Part shown: positions 1 to 8,005 of the stretch, piece by piece | Position numbering within the stretch: position 1 is the first letter of the stretch | Layout of the letters: the number at the start of each line of letters is the position of its first letter | Origin: a candidate division TA06 bacterium | GTDB taxonomy: Bacteria > Hydrothermota > DG-26 > E44-bin18 | Direction: 5' to 3' | Assembly: GCA_004376575.1 (NCBI GenBank) | Contig: SOJN01000074.1 | Span: forward strand, 1-45,611 | DNA length: 45,611 nucleotides | Notes under the pieces: generated by a model | What the model was told of the DNA's origin: nothing | Databases searched by the model: none | The model's input: the letters and a program-made list of their open reading frames with translations, nothing else | Made by a program: the position numbers and the translations under genes

Positions 1-28
1 CAAAATGTCAAATGTCAAGCACCGTCCC
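1..28 (+). repeat. 28-nt direct repeat, copy 1
   Basis: Identical to 94-121, 93 nt downstream. The unit itself contains a short internal duplication (AAATGTCAAATGTCAA). The copy starts at the first base of the window, so it may continue to the left. Confidence 0.85.
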
Positions 29-93
29 TGATGCAAGCGCGTAAGTACTTTAATTGTAGGGGGTAAGAAAAACAGCAAATGGCGGAAAAGAGG

Positions 94-121
94 CAAAATG
101 TCAAATGTCAAGCACCGTCCC
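94..121 (+). repeat. 28-nt direct repeat, copy 2
   Basis: Identical to 1-28. It is followed by an element containing AAAGCAGA-type sequence that recurs elsewhere in the intergenic spacers. Confidence 0.85.
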
Positions 122-201
122 CAAAGCAGAGAAAGAATCTCCCAAAAGCAGATCCTTCACTTCCGTTCAGGATGACAAAATAACGTCTGTCATTCTGGAG
201 T

Positions 202-272
202 CAAAAAGGCCCGGCTTTTCGAGAGAAAAGACGAGGCATTTTTAATCCTTCGTCGGCGTAAGTCGACGGAGG
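202..272 (-). repeat. 71-nt dispersed repeat, inverted copy of 12792-12862
   Basis: The reverse complement aligns without gaps to 12792-12862, with about nine mismatches. The core 202-243 matches at 40 of 42 positions. A hairpin at 251-268 (CGTCG...CGACG) corresponds to CATCG...CGATG in the other copy, so one stem pair changes on both sides. Confidence 0.8.
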
Positions 273-479
273 AGAAGTCAGGCCCAACCGGCCGAAGAAT
301 CTACCAAAAGCAGATCCGGAGTTTATCCTGAGAGGATCGAAGGGACTCCGTCCTTCGGACTGCGCTCCCCTCGATTTATCTCGGGATTAACTCTCTGTAA
401 CAAGCTCACCACGCTTTGCTTGTGACCTTTAACACAGAGTAAACAGGACGAAAAATACCCCGTGGAACGAGGCAGGCCT

Positions 480-510
480 CATGCCCTCTGCGGATGGCAT
501 GGGTCTTTTT
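480..510 (+). terminator. Possible rho-independent terminator
   Basis: CATGCC (480-485) pairs with GGCATG (496-501) around a ten-base loop and is followed shortly by a run of five T (506-510). It could end a transcript entering from the left of the window. The stem is only six pairs, so the call is tentative. Confidence 0.4.
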
Positions 511-543
511 CGTTTCCATGCTGGTGTGTGCCGGGATTCGGTG

Positions 544-571
544 TTGACAAGGGAAGGGGCTGTGGTATAAT
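544..571 (+). promoter_or_regulatory. Sigma-70-type promoter for the GT9/ABC/kinase operon
   Basis: TTGACA (544-549) and TATAAT (566-571) are both perfect consensus hexamers, separated by 16 nt. They lie 58 nt upstream of the ATG at 630. No other strong promoter is visible between here and about 13.1 kb, and the genes from 630 to 8644 are nearly contiguous, so this may drive a long operon. Confidence 0.75.
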
Positions 572-629
572 GAATCTTCGGTAAGGCCACTAGTGACAAT
601 GGATTGCACCCACGCCTCAGAAGGAGCTT

Positions 630-1706
630 ATGTTCAGGAGAGCTGCAGTAGGCCTATATCTCAGGTTCACGGGGCCTTTCCTGAGAAGACATAAAATACC
701 ATTCACGGATGTCTTGAAGAACGCTGAGCGGATTCTCATTCGTCCGCCCTCTGGGCCGGGTGAGCTCCTCTTTTCTCTTCCTACTATAGAAACGATCAAG
801 CGCAACTACCCTGATTCCGAGGTGAGCCTTCTCATTCCTGAGCGCAAGATCGAACTGGTGACTGGGACAGCGCTTGCAGACCGTATTATCGTGTACAGTG
901 AACCACTGGTCCCATTCGGTAGCAAGTTCAGGGACCTGAAGAAGGGTTTGAGAAAGCTCCGCTTTGACCTATATCTGGATCTGAACAGACCCGGGGATCA
1001 AGACCGGAGGCTTCTTGCATCACTTGGAGCAGCCAAGGTGAGGATTGGCAATAGTAACGGCAGGGATTTTCCGTATCTGAACTGGGAGGTGAGGCCTTCG
1101 GGCCACGAGAGGGATGAGGTGAACAGAAACCTTTCTATGCTCTCATGGATTGATGAATCGAAGCGGGTGTTGATGCACCCTGACGGGCGCTTCGTCGGCG
1201 TTGCCGACAGACTGTGGCTGGAGGACTTCCTTCTGTCTCGTTCTTGGGTCCAAGATGAGAAACGTGTGATAGTAGATCTTACAATCCCCGGGACGAGAAG
1301 AGGATGGGGTACAGAGAGTCTGGTCGATATTCTCAAGGGGCTGGAACAGCTTTGCAGTCCCAGGCTGTTTGTCATTCCTCCGCCGGACTATGAGACGAAG
1401 AAAGGGTTTTTTGACTTGAGCAAGCATGTAACCAGGCAGGTCATACTCTTTAATGAGCCAGTTTCACGCATAACATCTTTGATGGAAAAATCCAATCTGA
1501 TTTTGTCCTCAAAAAGTGACCTCTTCTCTCTTGGTTTTGCTCTTGGTATCCCGTGCATTCTACTGATACCTGAAGACGAAAAATTCTATCCACCAGAGGC
1601 TGAGTGGGTCAGAATCTTCAGACTCAAGAGGGGCAAGAAGGTCCCCTCTGGGGAGATAGTGGGGGCTGCCGCAGGTCTCCTGGAGAAAGAGAGAAGTGCA
1701 CAGTAG
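630..1706 (+). CDS. Glycosyltransferase family 9-like protein (heptosyltransferase-related)
   Basis: The 358-aa product has the layout of GT9 enzymes, which add heptose or related sugars to LPS core on the cytoplasmic side of the inner membrane. The N-terminal RILIRPPSGPGELLFSLP segment (about residues 35-52) matches the family's nucleotide-sugar fold start, with Glu where Asp is common (GPGE for GxGD). A second Rossmann-like half follows from about residue 190 (RVIVDLTIPGTRRGWG) with an SDLFSLGFALGIP segment near the C-terminus, the usual place for donor-binding residues. The ATG has AAGGAG at 621-626. Its end overlaps the ABC exporter start by 11 nt, suggesting joint expression and a role in LPS or another surface glycan. 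The sugar donor cannot be read from the sequence. Confidence 0.7.
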   Translation: MFRRAAVGLYLRFTGPFLRRHKIPFTDVLKNAERILIRPPSGPGELLFSLPTIETIKRNYPDSEVSLLIPERKIELVTGTALADRIIVYSEPLVPFGSKFRDLKKGLRKLRFDLYLDLNRPGDQDRRLLASLGAAKVRIGNSNGRDFPYLNWEVRPSGHERDEVNRNLSMLSWIDESKRVLMHPDGRFVGVADRLWLEDFLLSRSWVQDEKRVIVDLTIPGTRRGWGTESLVDILKGLEQLCSPRLFVIPPPDYETKKGFFDLSKHVTRQVILFNEPVSRITSLMEKSNLILSSKSDLFSLGFALGIPCILLIPEDEKFYPPEAEWVRIFRLKRGKKVPSGEIVGAAAGLLEKERSAQ

Positions 1707-4686
1707 GCTCTTCGCATACATAAAGCCATATCGAAAGCAACTCACCCTGTCAGTTCTGTGTATGGGTTTTCTGGCCTTGTCCAGTGGGCTTTCTCTGGGC
1801 ATGATAATCCCTCTGGTTAATGCCCTTTTCAGGGGAGGCGAGGTCGAAATCTCAATAGGGCACACAGGCCTTGGATGGATACTCGACAGGATAAACGTCT
1901 GGTTAGCTTCTGCTCCGCCGATGGTAACGCTTGGGCGGCTGGCTGCTCTGATAGCCCTGGTCTACTTCTTCAAAGGGTTGTTCACATACCTTCAGAGATA
2001 CTTCTCAGTGGTGGTAGAACAGGGGACAGTCAGGGACTTAAGAGAAGCCATATATAGACACCTGCACACCCTATCTCTCAGTTTCTTTCACACGCAGAGA
2101 ACAGGCGTTCTCACATCAAGGATAACCAACGATGTCGTCTTCATACAGGGTGCTATTGACAAGGGATTCATTGCCCTGATCAGGGAATCTCTGCTTGTTC
2201 TCGTCTATGTGGCGATCGTCATATGGGCCTCCTGGAAACTGGCAATAGTCGCAATATTGATTGTGCCGCTGTCCACATGGATGATAATCCTTCTGGGTAG
2301 GAGGCTGAGGAGCAGCAGTCACAGCGTTCAGGAGGCGACCGGAAGCATCGCTTCCACCCTGACAGAGACGATCTCTGGTATGAGGGTCGTCAAAGCATTC
2401 TCCATGGAAAACTTTGAGATAGGCAAATTCGTGTCCCAGATCTGGGATTACTATAGAGCTTTCCTGAGATTTGAAAGAGTCAGCATGCTTGCCGGGCCCA
2501 TGACTGAGTTTCTGGGCGTGATCGCCGCGTGCATCATACTCATATATGGTGGGTACCAAATTCTCATCATAGGAGAGTTAACTCCAGATAGATTCATACT
2601 ATTCCTTGCCGCTTCCCTTTCTCTGATGCAGCCCATAAAGAGGATAAGTCAGGCGAATACCCAGATACAACAAGGTCTGGCCGCTTCCTCCCGAGTCTTC
2701 AGAGTCCTTGATGTTATGCCAGAGGTGCGGGAGGTCAAGGACCCCGTCACGGTCGAATCTTTCCGAGATTCAATAGTGTTTGATGGAGTCTCTTTTGGAT
2801 ACGAAAGCAATAGGACGATCCTGAACGACATTAATCTCCGGATAGGAGTTGGCGAAGTCGTCGCGCTGGTAGGACCGTCCGGCGCAGGAAAGTCAACCAT
2901 CGCTGACCTTGTGCCGAGATTCTATGATTCCACTGAGGGAAAGGTGACTATTGACGGTATTGACCTGAGAAAGGCCAGGGTGGCCAGCCTCAGGAACCTG
3001 ATGGGTATCGTCACACAGGAGACGATCCTTTTTAACGACACAGTGAGAAACAACATAGCTTACGGTCGGACAGATGCCAGCATGGACGATGTGGTGCTTG
3101 CCGCGACGGCAGCAAACATTCACGATTTCATAACAACTCTTCCAAAGGGCTACGACACTCTTATTGGCGAGAGAGGGGTGAGACTCTCTGGAGGCGAAAG
3201 ACAGAGGATCGCAATTGCGAGAGCAATATTGAAGAATCCGCCTATATTGATACTTGACGAGGCCACCTCATCTCTTGATACCGAATCTGAGATGCTGGTT
3301 CAGGAAGCCCTGGGGAGATTGATGGAAGGCAGGACTTCGCTCGTAATAGCTCACAGGCTGTCCACGGTCAGGCGGGCAGACAGAATAGTCGTGGTCAAGG
3401 ATGGAAAGATAGTTGAGGTTGGCACCCATCAATCTCTCCTTTCCAATGAAGGAACCTACAAACGTTTGTACGACCTGCAGTTCAAGGACATGAGCGGTGA
3501 AACGTATCCGGATACCAGCAAGAAGCCTGTTCTCTCACATTCTGTTGCAGTGAAACGACCGGCTGAGGATGCCGAACAGAAAGTTGACGTTAGAAAGCCC
3601 AAGCATGTGACTGGAGGAAAGAGGAGCTCGAACAAAGACATGGCTGTGCTCGAGCCCACAAGTTCGGATCTCATGCACAGGCTTGATGAAGACAAGAGGG
3701 CGAGGGCGGAGCTGGCTGCGCTTGAGCAGCTGACTGTGGCAATGCAGTCATCTCTCAACCTTCAACAGATCCTGAATGAGGCCGTAAAGATAGTCAGGAA
3801 GAAGTTCTCCTACCTGAACATTGCAGTACTGCTTCTCCAGGATGATGGGTCGCTGAGAATCGCGGCCCATGAAGGGTACAAAGATCTGGATATACCTCGC
3901 GCCGAGAGTAAGCTGGCAAGCAAAGGAGGAATAACCTGGCAGGCCTTGAAGGCGTGCAAACCCGTTGTAGTCAGGGATACTGCAAGTGAACCCCTCTATG
4001 TTGGCTCCAGAGAGAAGCTGAAGTCAGAGATTGCCGTGCCGCTGAGGGTGAAGAAGAGGCTTGTTGGCGTCCTGGACGTTGAAAAGGAAGGGCGGGGCTC
4101 TCTGGGGAGGAGAGATGTAAGGCTTCTGCGCCTGATTGCTTCAAGAATCGCTCTTGCTGCTGAGAACGCAAGACTCTATCAAGAAAAAGAGAGGCTTGCC
4201 GTTACTGATGACTTGACAGGCATATACAACTACCGTTTGTTCAGGGAAAGGCTCGTACAAGAGGTCAAAAGGGCCAGGAAAGAGAAGAGCAAACTGTCAC
4301 TCTTGATGCTGGATGTGGACGACTTCAAACGCCACAATGATATGTTTGGCCACCTTGGCGGAGATCAGCTCCTGCGTGAGCTGGCAGTGCTTTTAAGGTC
4401 GAATGTGAGGAAAAGAGGATTGGTCACGAGATATGGCGGGGACGAGTTCATGATTATTCTTCCTCAATGCAACAAAGAAAAGGCGCTTTTGGTTGGCGAG
4501 AGAGTGAGAAAAGCCGTTGAGGAGTATTCAGGTCTTGAGGATGGTCCCCCAGGGAGCAAATTCACAATAAGCGTGGGCGTTGCCACCTACCCGGCTGATG
4601 CCTCGGACGGAGAAGAGCTTGTGGGCAAGGCGGATAAGGCATTGTACCGTGCCAAGCAGGGCGGCAAGAACAGGATATCAACATGA
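1696..4686 (+). CDS. MsbA-type ABC exporter fused to GAF and GGDEF (diguanylate cyclase) domains
   Basis: This 996-aa protein joins two systems in one frame. Residues 1 to about 300 are a six-helix type I ABC exporter transmembrane domain. An ABC ATPase follows, with Walker A GPSGAGKST (393-401), signature LSGGE (about 497), Walker B ILILDEATS (about 517-525) and an H-loop His in VIAHRLS (about 550), as in MsbA lipid A flippases of about 580 aa. After a charged linker (590-670) come a GAF domain (about 685-820) and a GGDEF domain (832-996) with intact RYGGDEF at about 912-918. The position of the RxxD inhibitory site reads RKRG, so canonical product inhibition is probably missing. The start is GTG, inside the GT9 gene; the stop overlaps the kinase ATG. 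Exporter and cyclase identities are firm. Their coupling, and lipid A as substrate, are inferred. Confidence 0.88.
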   Translation: MHSRLFAYIKPYRKQLTLSVLCMGFLALSSGLSLGMIIPLVNALFRGGEVEISIGHTGLGWILDRINVWLASAPPMVTLGRLAALIALVYFFKGLFTYLQRYFSVVVEQGTVRDLREAIYRHLHTLSLSFFHTQRTGVLTSRITNDVVFIQGAIDKGFIALIRESLLVLVYVAIVIWASWKLAIVAILIVPLSTWMIILLGRRLRSSSHSVQEATGSIASTLTETISGMRVVKAFSMENFEIGKFVSQIWDYYRAFLRFERVSMLAGPMTEFLGVIAACIILIYGGYQILIIGELTPDRFILFLAASLSLMQPIKRISQANTQIQQGLAASSRVFRVLDVMPEVREVKDPVTVESFRDSIVFDGVSFGYESNRTILNDINLRIGVGEVVALVGPSGAGKSTIADLVPRFYDSTEGKVTIDGIDLRKARVASLRNLMGIVTQETILFNDTVRNNIAYGRTDASMDDVVLAATAANIHDFITTLPKGYDTLIGERGVRLSGGERQRIAIARAILKNPPILILDEATSSLDTESEMLVQEALGRLMEGRTSLVIAHRLSTVRRADRIVVVKDGKIVEVGTHQSLLSNEGTYKRLYDLQFKDMSGETYPDTSKKPVLSHSVAVKRPAEDAEQKVDVRKPKHVTGGKRSSNKDMAVLEPTSSDLMHRLDEDKRARAELAALEQLTVAMQSSLNLQQILNEAVKIVRKKFSYLNIAVLLLQDDGSLRIAAHEGYKDLDIPRAESKLASKGGITWQALKACKPVVVRDTASEPLYVGSREKLKSEIAVPLRVKKRLVGVLDVEKEGRGSLGRRDVRLLRLIASRIALAAENARLYQEKERLAVTDDLTGIYNYRLFRERLVQEVKRARKEKSKLSLLMLDVDDFKRHNDMFGHLGGDQLLRELAVLLRSNVRKRGLVTRYGGDEFMIILPQCNKEKALLVGERVRKAVEEYSGLEDGPPGSKFTISVGVATYPADASDGEELVGKADKALYRAKQGGKNRIST

Positions 4687-5930
4687 TCAGACTTCCGGGA
4701 AGATCCAGGACAGCCTTCAAGAACTACATCTTTCTGGGCGCTCTCGTAATCGCTCTTGGGTCCTTCTTCTATACACAGAGCCTGGTGAGAAGGCTTGAAG
4801 ATGCCTCAAAGACGATCACCAAGATGTTTGCCGAGTTCTACGCGAAGATGAGCCTTCCGGCTACTGCAACTTCATCTGTGGAAACCGGGATATTCTTTGA
4901 ACAGATAGTGATGAAGATTACTTTCCCGGTCATTTTTACTGATGAGCGTGGCGTGCCCACTGCATGGAGGAACATAGGAATAAGCCCGGATGTCATATCC
5001 AGAGAAGAACTTGCGGCGGTCGATCCGGAAAACCCTCCCAGGGTTCTGGAGAGGGTATTCAATACGATAACAAAACTCGATTCTGAGCATGAACCCATAC
5101 CCATGAATTTTGGCCGCCGCGTGGTTGGCTATGTCCATTACGGTGAGTCAAGAGCTGTGAGGGAGTTGAGATGGGCACCGATCATCCAGCTTGTTGTCAT
5201 TGCCCTTTTTGTCATTGTGGGGTTTTTGGGGTTCAAGGCCATCAGGGTCGCCGAGGAGAATTTCATCTGGGCTGGTATGGCAAAGGAGACCGCACACCAG
5301 TTGGGGACGCCCATATCTTCGCTCTTGGGTTGGCTCGAGGCGCTCAAGGATTCCGGGAAGAGGAAGACAAAAGAGGAGATCATTTCTGAGATGGGGAGAG
5401 ACCTGGCTAGATTAGAGTCAGTCACCTCCAGGTTCAACAGGATAGGTTCGCCTCCCAGGTTTGAAAGGAAAGACCTTACAGGCATGCTTTCCGAGACTGC
5501 CGATTATTTCAGGCTGAGGCTACCCAAACACGGGAAGAGGATTGAAATAGTGGAGCATCATGAACCTATTCCTGAGGTCGATGTCGATGAGGAACTCTTC
5601 TGCTGGGCGATTGAGAATCTTGTCAGGAACTCGCTTGACGCGATTGCAGGTGGTTCAGGGAAGATAGAAATCTCGGCCGGGTGTTCGTCTTCGGAGCCGG
5701 CTGTTGAGATAAGGGTAAGAGACAACGGCAGAGGGATGAGCCGGGATGAGAAGAGGAGGGCCTTCATGCCCGGATATACAACCAAGAAGTTCGGCTGGGG
5801 CCTGGGGCTTCCTCTTGCAAAGAGAATCATAGAGAACTATCATGGTGGCCGGCTGTTGATTGAATCGAGCCAGCCCGGCAAAGGGACGTGTTTTCTCATA
5901 CGGATGCGGACCCAAGGGAACATAAGGTGA
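4683..5930 (+). CDS. Membrane sensor histidine kinase, PorY-like
   Basis: The 415-aa protein is a two-transmembrane sensor kinase (segments about 14-32 and 165-188) with a periplasmic region of roughly 130 residues between them. The phosphoacceptor H-box AKETAHQLGTPISSL places the histidine at residue 205. The N-box NLVRNSLDAI (about 312-321), G-box VRDNGRGM and the GLGLPLAKRII segment complete the HATPase domain. Its ATG overlaps the exporter-GGDEF stop (ATGA), and its own stop overlaps the GTG of the REC-PglZ gene, which makes that protein the likely partner. The arrangement resembles PorY next to PorX, which is encoded apart from PorY in Bacteroidetes type IX secretion systems. The periplasmic ligand is unknown. 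Confidence 0.85.
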   Translation: MIRLPGRSRTAFKNYIFLGALVIALGSFFYTQSLVRRLEDASKTITKMFAEFYAKMSLPATATSSVETGIFFEQIVMKITFPVIFTDERGVPTAWRNIGISPDVISREELAAVDPENPPRVLERVFNTITKLDSEHEPIPMNFGRRVVGYVHYGESRAVRELRWAPIIQLVVIALFVIVGFLGFKAIRVAEENFIWAGMAKETAHQLGTPISSLLGWLEALKDSGKRKTKEEIISEMGRDLARLESVTSRFNRIGSPPRFERKDLTGMLSETADYFRLRLPKHGKRIEIVEHHEPIPEVDVDEELFCWAIENLVRNSLDAIAGGSGKIEISAGCSSSEPAVEIRVRDNGRGMSRDEKRRAFMPGYTTKKFGWGLGLPLAKRIIENYHGGRLLIESSQPGKGTCFLIRMRTQGNIR

Positions 5931-7477
5931 AGAAGTCAGGAAAGAGAATTCTCTGGGTTGACGATGAGATTGAAGCTCTGAGCTCTCATGTCTACCTCCT
6001 GGAGGGAAGAGGGTATGAGGTGTCCACTGCAACGAACGGTGACGACGGTGTATCTCTGTTGAGGTCCGAATCGTTTGACCTGATTCTCCTTGATCAAATG
6101 ATGCCAGGCATGGATGGGATTACGACTCTAGCAGAGCTGAGGAGGCTCGACTCCAACGTGCCCATAGTGATGGTGACCAAGAGCGAAGAAGAGAGCCTCA
6201 TGGATGAAGCATTTGGCAGGGACGTTGCCGATTTCCTGGTGAAGCCAATAAATCCGCGCCAGTTGATATCCACCTGCAAGAGAATCCTGGAGAAACGGCA
6301 TATGATTGAGGAAAGGATGCCGCAGGACTATGCTTCAGACTTCAATAAGATTTCACAGATGAGGCTTTCAAGTCCTGACTGGAGTGACTGGGTGGACATA
6401 TACTCGAGGCTTTGTGAGTGGGATGTATGGATGGACAGGTTCAAGGATGAGGGGCTTGGCAAAACCCATGCCGGCCAGAAGAAAGACTGTAACAGTGATT
6501 TCTGTAAATATGTTTCCTCAGAGTATACTTCCTGGGTATTGGGTAAAGAAGGGCCTCTTCTTTCACCACATATCTTCAAGGAGCATGTATTTCCTAGATT
6601 GAGAAAGAACCGGCAGGTAGTGTTCCTGCTTCTGGACTGTATGAGGCTGGACCAGTATCTTTCTATCGAACCTCTCCTGAAGCAAAGTTTCAACATAAAG
6701 AGGAATTTCTACTACTCCATTCTTCCCAGCGCGACTCCTTATGCCAGGAACGCAATCTTCAGTGGTCTGTTTCCCGTGGAGATGTCCAGGCATCATCCTC
6801 AGTTCTGGAGCACCAAAGGAGAAGGGAGTCAGAACAGGTATGAACGAGAGTTTCTTGAACTCGCACTGAAGAAGGAGATGGTGAGGCCCCGAGGGTTTGA
6901 ATATGTCAAAGTCCTGAGCGCCAAGGATACAGAGAAACTCGCCGAAAATCTGCCGCATCTTCTGAACAATCAGCTTCTTTGCATTGTCGTCAATTTTGTG
7001 GACATTCTCACCCACTACCGATCCGAGTCGACAGTGGTCACGCAGATGACTGCTGATGAGGACGCATTGAGGTCCTTCACACATACATGGTTTGCCAGAA
7101 GCCGGATATATGAACTGCTTGGACGGATTGCCAGGAAAGATGTAGATGTGATACTAACGTCCGACCACGGTTCGATTCAGGGCGAACGGCCGTGCACCAT
7201 TTATGGCGGAAGGGAGATCTCCTCCAATTTGAGATACAAGTTCGGCAGTTCGATAAGGTGTGACGAGAAACAGGCCTTAGTGATAAAGGATCCCGTTGAG
7301 TATATGCTTCCGACAGACGTTCCAAACAAGCGGTACTGCATAGCAAAGGAAGACTACTACTTTGTATACCCGACACACTACCAGCGGTACGTAAAGCAAT
7401 ACAGAGGGACTTTCCAGCACGGCGGAATATCAATGGAGGAAATGATATTGCCTGTCTGCACTCTCACTTCGGAATAG
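5927..7477 (+). CDS. porX: PorX-like response regulator with PglZ (alkaline-phosphatase-fold) domain
   Basis: I chose the GTG at 5927 (AAGGGA at 5914-5919), giving 516 aa. Residues 1-125 are a receiver domain with Asp-Asp at VDDE, phosphoacceptor D56 in LILLDQMMPG and the conserved Lys in VKPIN. The rest is a PglZ domain of the alkaline phosphatase superfamily: candidate metal/nucleophile residues are D237 (LDCMRLD), T270 (SATPYAR), D413-H414 (TSDHGS) and H498 (QHGGIS). This is the layout of PorX, which controls type IX secretion in Bacteroidetes and has been reported to hydrolyse oligoribonucleotides. No type IX secretion gene is in this window. The kinase gene overlaps it upstream, so phosphorylation by that kinase is likely. 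The substrate is inferred from the family. Confidence 0.82.
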   Translation: MKKSGKRILWVDDEIEALSSHVYLLEGRGYEVSTATNGDDGVSLLRSESFDLILLDQMMPGMDGITTLAELRRLDSNVPIVMVTKSEEESLMDEAFGRDVADFLVKPINPRQLISTCKRILEKRHMIEERMPQDYASDFNKISQMRLSSPDWSDWVDIYSRLCEWDVWMDRFKDEGLGKTHAGQKKDCNSDFCKYVSSEYTSWVLGKEGPLLSPHIFKEHVFPRLRKNRQVVFLLLDCMRLDQYLSIEPLLKQSFNIKRNFYYSILPSATPYARNAIFSGLFPVEMSRHHPQFWSTKGEGSQNRYEREFLELALKKEMVRPRGFEYVKVLSAKDTEKLAENLPHLLNNQLLCIVVNFVDILTHYRSESTVVTQMTADEDALRSFTHTWFARSRIYELLGRIARKDVDVILTSDHGSIQGERPCTIYGGREISSNLRYKFGSSIRCDEKQALVIKDPVEYMLPTDVPNKRYCIAKEDYYFVYPTHYQRYVKQYRGTFQHGGISMEEMILPVCTLTSE

Positions 7478-7482
7478 AAAAG

Positions 7483-8004
7483 ATGGATGAGGAAGTTGCA
7501 TATCTTGGGCTGGGGACAAACATAGGCGACCGTTTGAACAACCTGATTGATGCCAAAAGCAGGTTGAAATCTATTCCCGGGATCAGGCTCCAAAAGACCT
7601 CTTCTGTATACGAGACTGAACCTGCTGGAATGTCGGTGGCAAATAGCTTTCTGAATGCCGCCTTTTCAGTAATGACTTCCCTCTCCCCCCATCAACTGCT
7701 ATACTCACTCCAGGGTCTTGAGTCGGATATGGGAAGACAAAAGGGAATGAAGATGGAGCCTCGAATAATGGACGTAGATCTACTCATGTACGGCTCTTTC
7801 AGGATTCAGGAAGAAGACCTTATTGTACCTCATCCTCGTATGCACCAGAGGAGATTCGTACTCGTCCCCCTTTGTGAAATAGCTCCAGAAGCCGTTCATC
7901 CCGTATTGGCTAGGAAGGTTCGTGATATATTACTTGAATTGGGTGATGAAGACGGCGTAAGATTCTATAGTGAATTTCCACTGAAGGACATCGGAGAGAG
8001 ATGA
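7483..8004 (+). CDS. folK: 6-hydroxymethyl-dihydropterin pyrophosphokinase
   Basis: The 173-aa product matches FolK (usually 150-180 aa), which transfers pyrophosphate from ATP to 6-hydroxymethyl-7,8-dihydropterin in folate synthesis. It begins with the typical YLGLGTNIGDR motif; SSVYETEPAG, FLNAAF and EPRIMDVDLLMYG (the Mg-binding DxD) follow in the right order, and IVPHPRMHQRRFVL near residue 110. The ATG is 5 nt after the REC-PglZ stop. It is followed after one base by a deoxynucleoside kinase, a pairing frequent in FCB-type genomes. Confidence 0.92.
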   Translation: MDEEVAYLGLGTNIGDRLNNLIDAKSRLKSIPGIRLQKTSSVYETEPAGMSVANSFLNAAFSVMTSLSPHQLLYSLQGLESDMGRQKGMKMEPRIMDVDLLMYGSFRIQEEDLIVPHPRMHQRRFVLVPLCEIAPEAVHPVLARKVRDILLELGDEDGVRFYSEFPLKDIGER

Positions 8005-8005
8005 G

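Larger units (their letters stand above)
1..629. other. Repeat-rich intergenic spacer upstream of the first operon
   Basis: No convincing gene is visible; the short reading frames here lack family similarity. The stretch is built of dispersed repeat fragments: a 28-nt direct repeat (1-28 and 94-121), a 25-nt element (144-168) with a near copy at 12963-12987, and a 71-nt element (202-272) with an inverted copy at 12792-12862. A small hairpin, GTCC-TTC-GGAC, lies at about 350-361. The right end has a terminator-like hairpin (480-510) and a consensus sigma-70 promoter (544-571) for the gene at 630. Confidence 0.7.
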
